Part shown: piece by piece, positions 24,379 through 34,059 of the stretch
Numbering within the stretch: position 1 is the stretch's first letter
Layout: every line of letters starts with the position of its first letter
Origin: Tieghemostelium lacteum
Taxonomy: Eukaryota > Evosea > Eumycetozoa > Dictyosteliales > Raperosteliaceae
Assembly: GCA_001606155.1 (NCBI GenBank)
Contig: LODT01000035.1
Location: 672,658 to 736,657 of the forward strand
Length of the DNA stretch: 64,000 nucleotides
Reading direction: 5' to 3'
Translations under genes and position numbers: made by a program
The notes under the pieces: model-generated
The model's input: the letters and a program-made list of their open reading frames with translations, nothing else
Database searches by the model: none
What the model was told of the DNA's origin: nothing

Positions 24379-25241
24379 ATGTCAGATACTCAAACACAAC
24401 AACAATTAAAAGTCTACCAAAGTCATCACCACGAAGATGACGAAGACGAAGAAATTTATGAAAATGGTGGCAGACACTTGGTAGACAGCGGTAAAAAAAG
24501 AGAGCATTCTCTTAGTAATAAAGACACATTGGAAAGCATGCAACTTTCTGTAAAGAAACTCTTAGAGAATATTGGTGAAGACCCCGAAAGAGAAGGTCTA
24601 AAATCGACTCCACTCAGAATGGCAAAAGCATTATTGTTTTTTACTCAAGGTTATGAACAATCCGTAGATGGTATGTTTATTTAGTTTTTTTAGTTTGTTG
24701 CATAAGTTCTACGAGAACTACAACAGTGTTGCAATTTTAAACACATTTTGTAATAGTTTTTTATGTTTTTTTTTTGGTAAAAGGAAACCCCAGGGATGAT
24801 TTTAATACATTTTATCTAAAATATTTAGATATTATTGGCGGTGCTATTTTTAACGAAAATCATCATGAAATGGTTGTTGTAAGAGATATTGATATATTTT
24901 CATTGTGCGAACATCATATGGTACCATTTCACGGTAAATGTCATATTGGTTATATACCAGACAGAAAAGTATTGGGTTTGAGTAAATTGGCAAGAATTGC
25001 AGAGATCTTTGCCAGACGTTTACAAGTTCAAGAGAGATTGACAAGACAAATTGCACAAGCCATTCAACAAGCTCTCAATCCAATGGGTGTTGCTGTTGTA
25101 ATTGAAGCTTCACATATGTGTATGGTTATGAGAGGTGTACAAAAACCTGGATCCTCTACTGTAACATCTTCAGTTTGTGGTGTTTTCGAAAAAGATTCAA
25201 GAACTCGTGCTGAATTCTTAAACTTTATCAAGAAAAACTAA
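24379..25241 (+). CDS. gchA: GTP cyclohydrolase I
   Basis: Exons 24379-24670 and 24829-25241 encode 234 residues. The enzyme converts GTP to 7,8-dihydroneopterin triphosphate, the first step of tetrahydrobiopterin synthesis. Zinc and active-site motifs are intact: [37 protein letters not shown] and [13 protein letters not shown]. The ~55-residue N-terminus is acidic and His-rich, as in eukaryotic forms that carry regulatory extensions. The acceptor at 24828 gives the expected gap-free [13 protein letters not shown] second in-frame acceptor at 24783 would insert 15 residues. The upstream T-rich block includes TTAAAAAACG near 24240. Confidence 0.95.
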
Positions 25242-25394
25242 CCTCAAAACTTTATAATATTAACAATAATTATAATAAATTCCAATTTTGTATATAAATT
25301 AAAATTATCTATCTGAAGTGAATTATCATCATGTAAATTTACAATATTTTATTTTATTTGTATATAAATTTGTGCTTTTGGATATGAGATGGTT

Positions 25395-27757
25395 TTATCT
25401 TCTCTTTCTGTTGTTTAGGTGTACAAGTTCTTCTTCGTCATCATGACCTCTAACTTTTTCATCATAGTCTTCGTCTTCATCTTCACCATAATCTTCATAA
25501 TCTTCACCTTCTTCATAATCATAATCATGTTCATCATCATCATCATATTCAACAAATCTCTTTCTATTTCCATCTTCATCTTCCAAATCCAAATCCAAAT
25601 CATTTTCGTCATAGTCAATTTCAGGAGCTTGATTTCCACGTTCTTGAAGTCTTTTAAGTCCTTCCTCATGCAATTTAACCTTCTTCTCCTTTTTCTTTTT
25701 AATTTTCTCAATTCTATCCAATGTAGCCTGATTGACCTTAGTTGGAGTTGCAACAACAGAGATAAACTTAACTTTATCCTCTCTGCTGGATAGCTTGGAA
25801 ATTGGTTTCAAAGGTTCTATAATCTCCTTATAAATCTTATCACGTTGATCATTACCCTTATTCTCATCCTTAAATGATATAATTATCTGTACTTGATGTC
25901 CCTTATTAAGAAATTGTTCAATTCTATAAACCTTATCCATTCTATGTGAATCAGTTGCAGTATCAGATAACTAAAATGTACATAAATAAATTAATAACAA
26001 TCCCTTAAATCACTAATTACATAACTTACAGTTATAGTTTTAGTCTTTAAATGTACAGCCTTTTCACTTGCAGCTTGTTTTGCATTACTTTTCTTAATTT
26101 TCTTTTCTAGATCATCACAATGTTTGGAAATATCTCCTAACTTTGCAATAGATGGTTGATTCTCACTAAGCATTTTAATTACAATATCAGTCTTTCTCTG
26201 CTGTGCTTTTTCAAAGGCTTCTTTAGCTGAGACTACACCAACGTTTTTTCCAGTTTCATCAATTAATTGAATTTGTTCGAGTTCCAATACATCGTCATTG
26301 AAGTATGTCTCAATTCCCAATTCCTCTTCAATAGTATGGAGTCTGAGTGCAATAGGTGGATGATCATCATCAACTACATAGTTACTAAAAAGCTTCTTTT
26401 CAACAAGTCCTAATTTATCCATTTTTTTCTTGTAACTAGCACTTTTTTTGGATTGTGTTACAAAGGCAGCTGTGTCATCTTCTTCGTCTACATCTTGATA
26501 CTTGTCCTCATCTTCCTCATTCTCAGCAATCTCTTCTTGGTAGAGAGAGTAAGCAGACTTTCTATCCTTTTTCTTTGTGTTTCTGATTAATCTTTCTCTC
26601 TGTTTATCTCTATTAGCATTCCTGCCACTCAATTTTGATACTACACCTTCAAGTTCACTGAAATTTTCTGAATACTGACCATCATATTCTTCATCAAAAT
26701 CCTCAAGATTATGGAATTCTTCAGGCTCATCTTCTTCTTCCTCAAATGAAACACGCTTTTTATGTTTTGGAGCTTTTGGTTCTTTCTCTAGTATCAAGTC
26801 GTCAATTTCATAACTACCTTTTCTATTTTTTGAAGCTTCATTATTTGCCTCTGTGACTATATCATCTTGAATCCTATCCATTTTAACACCACCTGGTGAC
26901 TGATTTCTCATACTGTCAAATAAAGCTTTCTTTTGTTGCTCTTTATCACCTGTTAGTTGGTTTAACTGTTCCTCAAATGCTGACGATAGGCTTTTTGCTG
27001 GTGCTTCATTATCATATATTTTGGGTTTGTATCTTGGTTGTTGATTATTGTATTGCTGTTGGTTTTGATATCTAGGTTGTTGATCTTGTTGGTTTTGGAA
27101 TCTAGGTTGTTGATTTTGTTGGTTTTGTTGATTTTGTTGGTTTTGATATCTAGGTTGTTGGTATTGTTGGTTTTGTTGATTTTGGAATCTAGGTTGTTGA
27201 TTTTGTTGGTTTTGTTGGTTTTGTTGGTTTTGGTATCTAGGTTGTTGATTTTGTTGATTTTGATATCTAGGTTGTTGATTTTGTTGAGTTTGTTGAGTTT
27301 GTTGAGTTTGTTGAGTTTGTTGAGTTTGTTGGTTTTGATATCTAGGTTGTTGGTTTTGTTGATATTGTTGGTTTTGATATCTGGGTTGTTGATTTTGTTG
27401 ATTTTGTTGATATTGTTGGTTTTGATATCTAGGTTGTTGAGTTTGTTGAGTTTGTTGGTTTTGATATCTAGGTTGTTGGTTTTGTTGATTTTGTTGGTTT
27501 TGTTGGTTTTGTTGACGTTGGTATGATTTATATCTAGGGCTTTCAGTATTTTGTTGGTCTTTTGGTTCCCTGGGCTCTCTTGGTTCTCTGTTTCTTTGTT
27601 GATTTTGATTTTTTTGAGAGGAACCAGGTTCTTCTGAATCTATAAACTCTCTATTATTCCTTGAATTATAAAATCTATATGAAAATGTATTGGTATTAAG
27701 TTGGTTATTTAGATAGTTAAAGCTTTTAACTAATCTGCAAAATCTAATAGTGAACAT
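25395..27757 (-). CDS. Mitochondrial translation initiation factor IF-3 with a large Q/N-rich insertion
   Basis: Exons 27757-26030 and 25970-25395 (phase 0, 59-nt intron) encode about 767 residues. Residues 1-35 form a basic presequence. Residues ~75-240 are a Q/N-rich repeat and residues ~240-430 are charged. The IF-3 core follows: N-domain IQLIDETGKNVGVVSAKEA, linker helix, and C-domain LSDTATDSHRMDKVYRIEQF ... FLNKGHQVQIIISFKD, which needs the intron removed. A long Asp/Glu-rich tail ends the protein. Bacterial IF-3 is ~180 residues, so most of this protein is lineage-specific extension. IF-3 binds the small mitochondrial subunit and promotes start-codon selection. Confidence 0.9.
27030..27515 (-). 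repeat. In-frame Q/N-rich coding repeat (PRYQNQQ units)
   Basis: Within IF-3 exon 1, a DNA repeat made of variants of PRYQNQQ, QQNQQ and QQTQQ units occurs in a purely coding frame, with about 15-20 copies of the PRYQNQQ-like core. The antisense strand has a long Leu/Ile/Val ORF across it that is only the shadow of this repeat. Confidence 0.9.
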
Positions 27758-27872
27758 GATTGATTTATTTTACAAAATTAAAAAAAAAAAAAAAAAAAAA
27801 AAAGTAAAATTTTAATTTCACATAATCTTTAATTGCGCCTTTTTTTTTAATCATATTATTAAATAAAACAGA
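27758..27872. promoter_or_regulatory. Short divergent intergenic region with a long poly(A) tract
   Basis: Only 115 bases lie between the start codons of IF-3 (minus) and the SKA1-like gene (plus). The region carries an uninterrupted A-run of about 24 at 27780-27803 and a small GCGCC spot near 27834. Both promoters must fit here. Confidence 0.45.
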
Positions 27873-29089
27873 ATGGACAGCAATATAACTACACCTGATA
27901 TAACAGTGACATTAAGTAATTTAAAAGATTTTGTATGTATTTTTCAAATATTTTGAAAATTCATGTTATCTAATTATAAGAAAACAGTTTATAGATATAG
28001 AATCAGATTTGAATACAGTACAACAAAGATTAAATTTAGAATTTAACAATGAATATGGAAATGTATGTGCAGATATTTATTAAACAGCATTAAAGTAATC
28101 ACTAATAGGTATATTAGAAATTAAATCCATTAAAGATATCAGAGAGATTAAAAAAGATTCAAGATGATCTACCTACATTGGAAAATGATTTAGATATGAT
28201 ATTTATTGCTAAAAAAGTAGGTTGATATTATTCAATGTTACTGTTGAGTACAGAATACTCACCATGGACTATTATAGGATTTTATAGAATTTTCAAAGAT
28301 ATTATTAGATAGTAGAAATATAATACAGTCAATGCAAGAAAGAAAATCACAACCTATAGTGTCAAGTAATAATGATTTTGTTTTACATCAATATACTTCA
28401 AATATAGCAAATTGGGAGGCAAACTTGGCAAATAATAATCAAATTAATTGTATGTATTTCTAATCAGTTACTTTGTGGATATTTAGTATATATTTACATA
28501 TTATGTAATACACTCTAGTTAAACCAACTTTATTACTAAATCAAAAAGAGATTGAAATGGAAACTAAAAGATGGGAAGTTGAGAATCAAAATCTTAATCC
28601 TACACCAATTTTAAATACAGATTTGGAAAGTACTAAACCTCAGCCTATTCAAGTACCTTCAATCAAACAAACCACCACCACTACTACTAAACAACCTACC
28701 AAACCAATATCCAATGTACCTTTAAAAAAGAAACCAATTAAATTTGAACCTGTGTAAGTATTTGACATAAATGTCTATCATATATTAGTATTAACTTTAA
28801 AATTCTTTATAGAACTGAATCAGAATTCTCACCACTAGGATCACATGTTAGAGGTAGAGTTAAATTGGAAGATTTAAATGCAGTTTATGAAAAGATATTT
28901 AATTATTACAAAATTGATAAAAATCATGAAGGTTCACTAACAAAGAATCATTTGGCCTCTTTAGTCAGTCAAAATATTCTTGGTCTTACAGGTCAAAATA
29001 TGCTATTGACACTTAGAACTCTAAAATATATAGACATTAACAAAACAACTCAAAATATTTTATTAATAGACAAGAATAAAAGTAAATAG
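27873..29089 (+). CDS. SKA1-like spindle and kinetochore-associated protein
   Basis: Six exons (27873-27932, 27988-28062, 28118-28216, 28278-28449, 28519-28753, 28813-29089; phases 0, 0, 0, 1, 2) give about 305 residues. The N-terminus is coiled-coil (IDIESDLNTVQQRLNLEF; ERLKKIQDDLPTLENDL), as in the SKA dimerisation core. A Thr/Pro/Lys linker follows. The C-terminal domain opens with EFSPLGSHVRGRVKLEDLNAV, which lines up with the human SKA1 EFENIP-x-YMKGRL-x-x-x-[QD]-[IL]-NAV start of the microtubule-binding winged helix. The SKA complex tracks depolymerising microtubules at kinetochores. Every phase closes without stops, which supports the gene model; homology beyond the domain start is weaker. 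Confidence 0.68.
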
Positions 29090-29251
29090 TAGATCAATCT
29101 TAATATTGGTTTGTTTTTGTATAAAAGAACGTTATTACATCAAATAATTTCACATAAAAGAATTTTATTATAATTTGGCAAATTAGATTAAAAAGATAGA
29201 AGAGAAGTAACAAAATATTATATAATAGTTTTAAACTTGTGACATCGATTA

Positions 29252-30652
29252 TTATTTTTTAATCAAGTTTAATAAGCTTCTTGAATGTTGAAGGAATTTG
29301 ATTTGGTTGGTAGTTGTGAAATAGGTTCTTTCATAGTTTCTTCTACCTTGTTTATCAACTTGAGAAAGGTAGTAAGATCCTGGGAAGAGGGTTGAAACGG
29401 AATCTGATGGAGTGTAGTCTTTCAAATTGTGTCTTTGTTCACGAAGGGACAATGTATTGGTGAAATCTTCTGGTGTTACACGAGTTCTGTTAGCCAAACG
29501 ATTCTTTAGATCAACCTTTTGAACAATGTGGTCAATTGGTTTGTTGACTTTAAAAGAGAATGCAGAAGCTGCCAAACCACTACCATATGAGAATGTAAGT
29601 ACTCTCTTACCGACGAGATCATTAGACTTCTCATCGACAAGTGACAATAGACCACTGTAGGTTGAACCACAATAGGTGTTACCCAATTGCTTAGCCAAAA
29701 GAGTTCCTGGGGCTACTTTTTCAGTGTAGTCTTGTTTGGTTAGATTTACTAAAGCTTTCTCGAGATCAGTGTTAAAGTAAGTGTCCTCTGGTTTAATGTC
29801 TTTGTAAGATTGCAATGATTGGAATCTGGGGTCATTTGGGTTGACTAAAAAGTCGTTGTATAACATACGGCCAAATGACTTTTGGACGAGTTTGTTGTAT
29901 GGAGAGTGGAAGAGAGCGTAGTCAACTTGACCGAGATTGAATTGTTTTTGGTATTTCTTCTCAAAGGTCTTGGAATAACGACTGTAACAAGCATCGATAG
30001 CACGGAGGTAACAAGAGATGGAGAGTTTACCATCGACTCTTGGGTACTCAGAGTCCATATCTGGTTTGTAAAAGTCATAGACATTCTCCATATGAACACC
30101 ACGAAGAGAGCTTTCAAAGGCAATAGGAGCATTTGGACCTACAAGCATTGCAACAACACCAGCACCACCAGTTGGACGAGCTGGACCTTTTTCATAGACT
30201 GCAATGTCACCTGCAACAACAATAGCGTTTCTTCCATCCCAGTAAGAAGACTCCATCCATTGAAGAGCATTATGAAGAGCTGATGTACCACCATAGCATG
30301 CATTAATGGTATCAATACCATCTATACTTGTGTTACCGTGTTTAGCAAAGAGATCCATCAAAACTGTTTTTACAGATTTTGACTTATCAATAACAGTCTC
30401 AGTACCAACTTCTAAACGACCGATACTTTGTGGATCGACATTGAATTTATCCATCAAATTGGTAACTGCATTGAGTGCCAATGAATAGATATCTTCTCTG
30501 TCACCGCAAAAGGCCATGTTAGTTTGACCTAGGCCCAATGTATATTTTCCACTGGAAACTCCATCAAATTTCTCTAGATCTTCTTGAGCTACATAGGTCT
30601 TTGGGAAGTAAATTTCAATTGCGTGAATACCAATATTTTCTGGTCTTGTCAT
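29252..30652 (-). CDS. hgsA: Hydroxymethylglutaryl-CoA synthase
   Basis: A 466-residue intronless enzyme condensing acetyl-CoA with acetoacetyl-CoA to HMG-CoA in the mevalonate pathway. Landmarks are GIHAIEIYFP at the N-terminus, the acid Glu85 in RLEVGTETVIDKSKSVK, the nucleophile Cys119 in NACYGGT, the His in FHSPYNKLVQKSF, and GSGLAASAFSF near the end. There is no presequence, so it is the cytosolic type. The start ATG is preceded by a T-rich leader. A long 1.35-kb region lies upstream, unusual in this compact window, and may hold extended regulation. Confidence 0.97.
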   Translation of the reverse strand: MTRPENIGIHAIEIYFPKTYVAQEDLEKFDGVSSGKYTLGLGQTNMAFCGDREDIYSLALNAVTNLMDKFNVDPQSIGRLEVGTETVIDKSKSVKTVLMDLFAKHGNTSIDGIDTINACYGGTSALHNALQWMESSYWDGRNAIVVAGDIAVYEKGPARPTGGAGVVAMLVGPNAPIAFESSLRGVHMENVYDFYKPDMDSEYPRVDGKLSISCYLRAIDACYSRYSKTFEKKYQKQFNLGQVDYALFHSPYNKLVQKSFGRMLYNDFLVNPNDPRFQSLQSYKDIKPEDTYFNTDLEKALVNLTKQDYTEKVAPGTLLAKQLGNTYCGSTYSGLLSLVDEKSNDLVGKRVLTFSYGSGLAASAFSFKVNKPIDHIVQKVDLKNRLANRTRVTPEDFTNTLSLREQRHNLKDYTPSDSVSTLFPGSYYLSQVDKQGRRNYERTYFTTTNQIKFLQHSRSLLNLIKK

Positions 30653-32002
30653 TTTGTTTTTTTTAAATTATAGTGAATTAAAGGGGTAAAATTAAGAATA
30701 CAATTAAATTATAATATAGGTGTTTTTGTTGTTTGAATATTATATAAATATATAAATTATAATAGTTTTTTTTTAAATTACTTTAAATATATACTTTTTT
30801 GTAAGATTTATGATTGATCAAAAAAAGGATATTTTGTAAAATTGGAGGTGAAAGGAGGTGTGTGGGAGTGTAATTTAATTAAAAGTCGATGTTTTTTTTT
30901 GTTATTTGTATATTTGATGAACTTTTAACAAGATCTATTTAATGATTTATATTAAATTATTTATTTGAAAGAAAATTTATAAAATTATTGAAAGTCGAAT
31001 TAGGGTATGATGAACAATCAATAAAGTAAAGAATTTAATTAAAAATAAAAAAGAAATAATAAATTATTAAACTTTTTTAAAGTTGAGAGGTGAGAAAAGA
31101 AAAAAAAGAGATATATAGATAATAATAAGTGTTGTTGGTTTTAGGACTGACAATACAATAATGCAGAAATAAAAAAAAAACCAAAATATTAAATTCAAAA
31201 AATCTCTTCTATAAATATTTTGTTAATGTTCAGTTTATGATATTATCCGTGGCAAAGTGAGGGGATCAATAGCGGAGGTGCCTTATATTTTCCAAATCAT
31301 TCGTGTTTTCAAAAAATAAAATATAATATCTTCCCTAAATGTTTTTTCATTTTTTTTGATTGAAAAAAATTGGGTTGGGAACTGAGTCGGATTGCCCTCC
31401 AAAATCTCCAATGTTTAAAAATTATTGTTATGTACTTCAAAACTGTATTTAAATCTCTGGTAATAAATAAATAAAATAAATTTAAATTATTTTAATTGGG
31501 GGTGGTACTTTATCTTATTACTTCTGTTCTTCTTCATTGAGTAATTAATTAGCACTAAAAGTGATATCATTGTTTCTTTTTAGTTTAATATTTTGACACT
31601 TAATGACAGGTAGGAGTTAATGATATAAAATTTTAACTAAATTTAGTCAAAACTATCAAAAGTGACTTGACAATGAAATAAATTTATTATCTGTGTGTGG
31701 GTTTTATCTGTTTTTTTTGTTGGTTTTGGTTGGTGTTGAAAAAGGGGTTGATTTTGAAGGGGGTAGGGGTTAGATATTTATGACATTGTGATCTATACAC
31801 TACAGATTTATATTTGTTTTTTAGGTTGAGTTTTATTTATTTTATCAACATCAGATGTTTGGTATCTTTGTGTGGGGTTATGTATTATACATCTCTGGTG
31901 ATTGAATTTAAGTTTCTCTTATTCTCCTGTTTTATGCTTTGTCACTGTCGCTTATTTAGTAGTCAGGAGTGGTAAATGTTTATTATACCAACGTTTTATA
32001 AC
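30653..32002. other. Long AT-rich intergenic region upstream of HMG-CoA synthase
   Basis: This 1.35-kb stretch, the longest gene-free region in the window, lies between the start of HMG-CoA synthase and the stop of LSM8. It is AT-rich with GC-richer patches (31245-31285, 31370-31400, 31720-31770). No ORF with family resemblance, tRNA or recognisable RNA was seen. It probably contains the HMG-CoA synthase promoter and leader. Confidence 0.5.
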
Positions 32003-32421
32003 TTAATATACTATTGGTTTTAATGGATCGGCTACAATGGATGGTAAATCTAATTTATCATCCAATTCCTTGTCAATCTCACCTACAACTGCACTACAAT
32101 CAATCTCAATATTAGTGTATTTTGTATTCACATGATATCATAATCTATATTTTTCAAACACCTACACATCATCACCTCTAATTATATGTACTCCTAAAGG
32201 GAATTTTTGTATACCTTCTTCAGAGTATATTCTTTCATGACAACTCTCAAGAATTATATTCACAGCTTGGTCTATTCCTCTCAAAACTCCCTATATTTTC
32301 AATTTTAATCAGTATTTCTTTATACCACTGCTATTATTATTATTACTAAACTAAAACTTACAACTAAATTTCTACCATCATAAGTTAAAACTAATACATT
32401 TTCTATAAAATAGTATAACAT
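32003..32421 (-). CDS. lsm8: U6 snRNA-associated Sm-like protein LSM8
   Basis: This gene is too fragmented to appear as one ORF. Exons 32421-32362, 32290-32166 and 32093-32003 (phases 0 and 2) give 91 residues. The product has Sm1 VLVLTYDGRNLVG, then LRGIDQAVNIILESCHERIYS, Sm2 LGVHIIRGDDVAVVGEID and the LSM8-specific tail KPIVY. Human LSM8 aligns along its length (VAVITSDGRMIVG, GFDQTINLILDESHERVFS, LGLYIVRGDNVAVIGEIDEE). LSM8 distinguishes the nuclear LSM2-8 ring, which binds the U6 3' end, from the cytoplasmic LSM1-7 ring. The three introns' junction signals fit GT..AG and all phases match. Confidence 0.9.
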
Positions 32422-32590
32422 GTTAGGAATAAATCAATAATAAAATATTGGGGTTGATAAATACTCTTTATGTATGGCTCGAGCAAAGACATGGCTAAAA
32501 CCAATGGTAAATTATGTGTCAATGTGAAATTCAAATAAAAAAAGTAGTAAAAAAAAAATTTATATTATTTTATTATTTACCAAACACAAC
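32422..32590. promoter_or_regulatory. Divergent promoter between lsm8 and a mitochondrial membrane protein
   Basis: 169 bases separate the two divergent start codons. The region carries short A and T tracts (for example 32535-32560) but no identifiable factor sites. Confidence 0.4.
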
Positions 32591-33959
32591 ATGATATCAT
32601 CAATTGGTGGATTATTAAGAACTGTATCTAATCCATTAATAACTAAATCATTGTTAAATAATGGTTTTATAAAACTAAACAAAAATAAACCTATACTGTT
32701 ATGTAGTATAAGTAGAACATCAAGTTCATTAAAGTCTATTCACAGTTTTGGAGCCCTTACTTCACTCTATAGTAAACAGCATAGATTCTATTCTTCCTCT
32801 TCTTCATCATCTAATCAAAATAATGAAAACAATAAGGAAAAGAGAACAGATACCGGTAAAGAAAGAGACAGACAACAACAGTATTTTGATATCAACAAAA
32901 TCATTTATAAAAAAGACAATAATAACTTTAGTTTCAGTAATTTGTTTTTGGGGTCTATGGGACTTTTAATACTATCAGGATCAATGTTATCTTATTTCTT
33001 TTACTTAAAAGAAGATAACTCTACAGTCTCAAAAGAATATTATCTATCTAGAATTTTAAATTATTGTATGTTTTATAAATGTTATTTTCTGTACCTAAAA
33101 TACTAATATCTATTGCATTTGATAACTTATTACAGTTTGGTGGTCACCTCCTTTTGGAGTTTGGAAAAACTTGGGACTTTTAGATGAATTGGTGGAAAAG
33201 TATAAAAATGATAAATTATCACCAGAAGGTAAAACACTTTTATTTGAAATCTTATATTATAAAAGTAAGTGTTTAAGGTATCATATAGTAATATAGCATA
33301 CTAATTATATTCAAATTGAATATTCTATAGCTGGATTAGAATTACTATCACAATATAATATCTATGAAACTGCTCTACAACGTTGTTTAGATAAAAAGAT
33401 TGACATTTCAAATTTTACAAATGACCTTGATCTCTATTTACTATTGAAGATATCAAATTACAAGGAGATTGATTTACCAGAATCTTTTATTGAGAAGGCA
33501 CCTGAACTGAGATCTCTATTGACATTTGATAAGGAGAAATCTGATCTTTTGAAGCAACTCAAAAAAGTACAAGATATTGGTAAATCAGATGTTATCTATG
33601 CAATGGTTGGTGGTGCTCTATTTGCTGGTTTTCTAGCAAGAAGAAATAGTTCAAGAGTATTCTACCAATCCATGATAAATAGTGCATTGGCATGTGGTAT
33701 ATTCTCAAGTTTGAGACCTTTTCAAAGTTATTGGGAAGAGAATGTTTTAGTAAAGGCAACTTCTATGCAAGATTATATAGCAAAGATACAAATGGGTGCT
33801 CTCATTACCTCCACATCACTACTTTCAGTTTCATTTCTACCTCATTTGTCATGGATATTCCCATGTACTTTCATGTTACTCTTCAAGAAATCCATTGAGT
33901 TCATGTATGTACTATTTAATGCAAAATCACAACTAACTCAAAGAATTCCAAGAGAATAA
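32591..33959 (+). CDS. Mitochondrial multi-pass membrane protein, family unrecognised
   Basis: Exons 32591-33065, 33136-33264 and 33331-33959 (phase 1 at both joins) encode about 410 residues. The first ~70 residues are rich in Ser, Thr, Leu and Lys with no acids, ending RFYSSSSSSS, as in a mitochondrial presequence. A hydrophobic helix (LFLGSMGLLILSGSMLSYFF) follows at ~118-140. The middle is a soluble helical part, and near the C-terminus are two more hydrophobic segments (VIYAMVGGALFAGFLA; LSWIFPCTFMLLF). No family was recognised. An inner-membrane location is inferred from presequence plus helices. Confidence 0.7.
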
Positions 33960-34059
33960 CAACATCAAACCATTTCACCATACAACAACAACTAGTCATC
34001 AGTGCCATACAAAAATGTAAATATATAATTTGGGTTTTTTTATTAAAATATTAATTTAT

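Noticed and set aside
27038-27526. 162-residue Leu/Ile/Val ORF that looks like a membrane protein
   Set aside because: It is the shadow of the Q/N repeat in IF-3 on the opposite strand; the repeat unit alone generates it.
31005-31150. C/D-box snoRNA-like TATGATGA with a CTGA downstream
   Set aside because: The boxes are about 130 bases apart, there is no terminal stem, and such short motifs are expected by chance in AT-rich DNA.
31245-31290. Sterol-response-like GTGAGGGGAT upstream of HMG-CoA synthase
   Set aside because: It does not match the animal or yeast consensus and no such regulation is established for dictyostelids.
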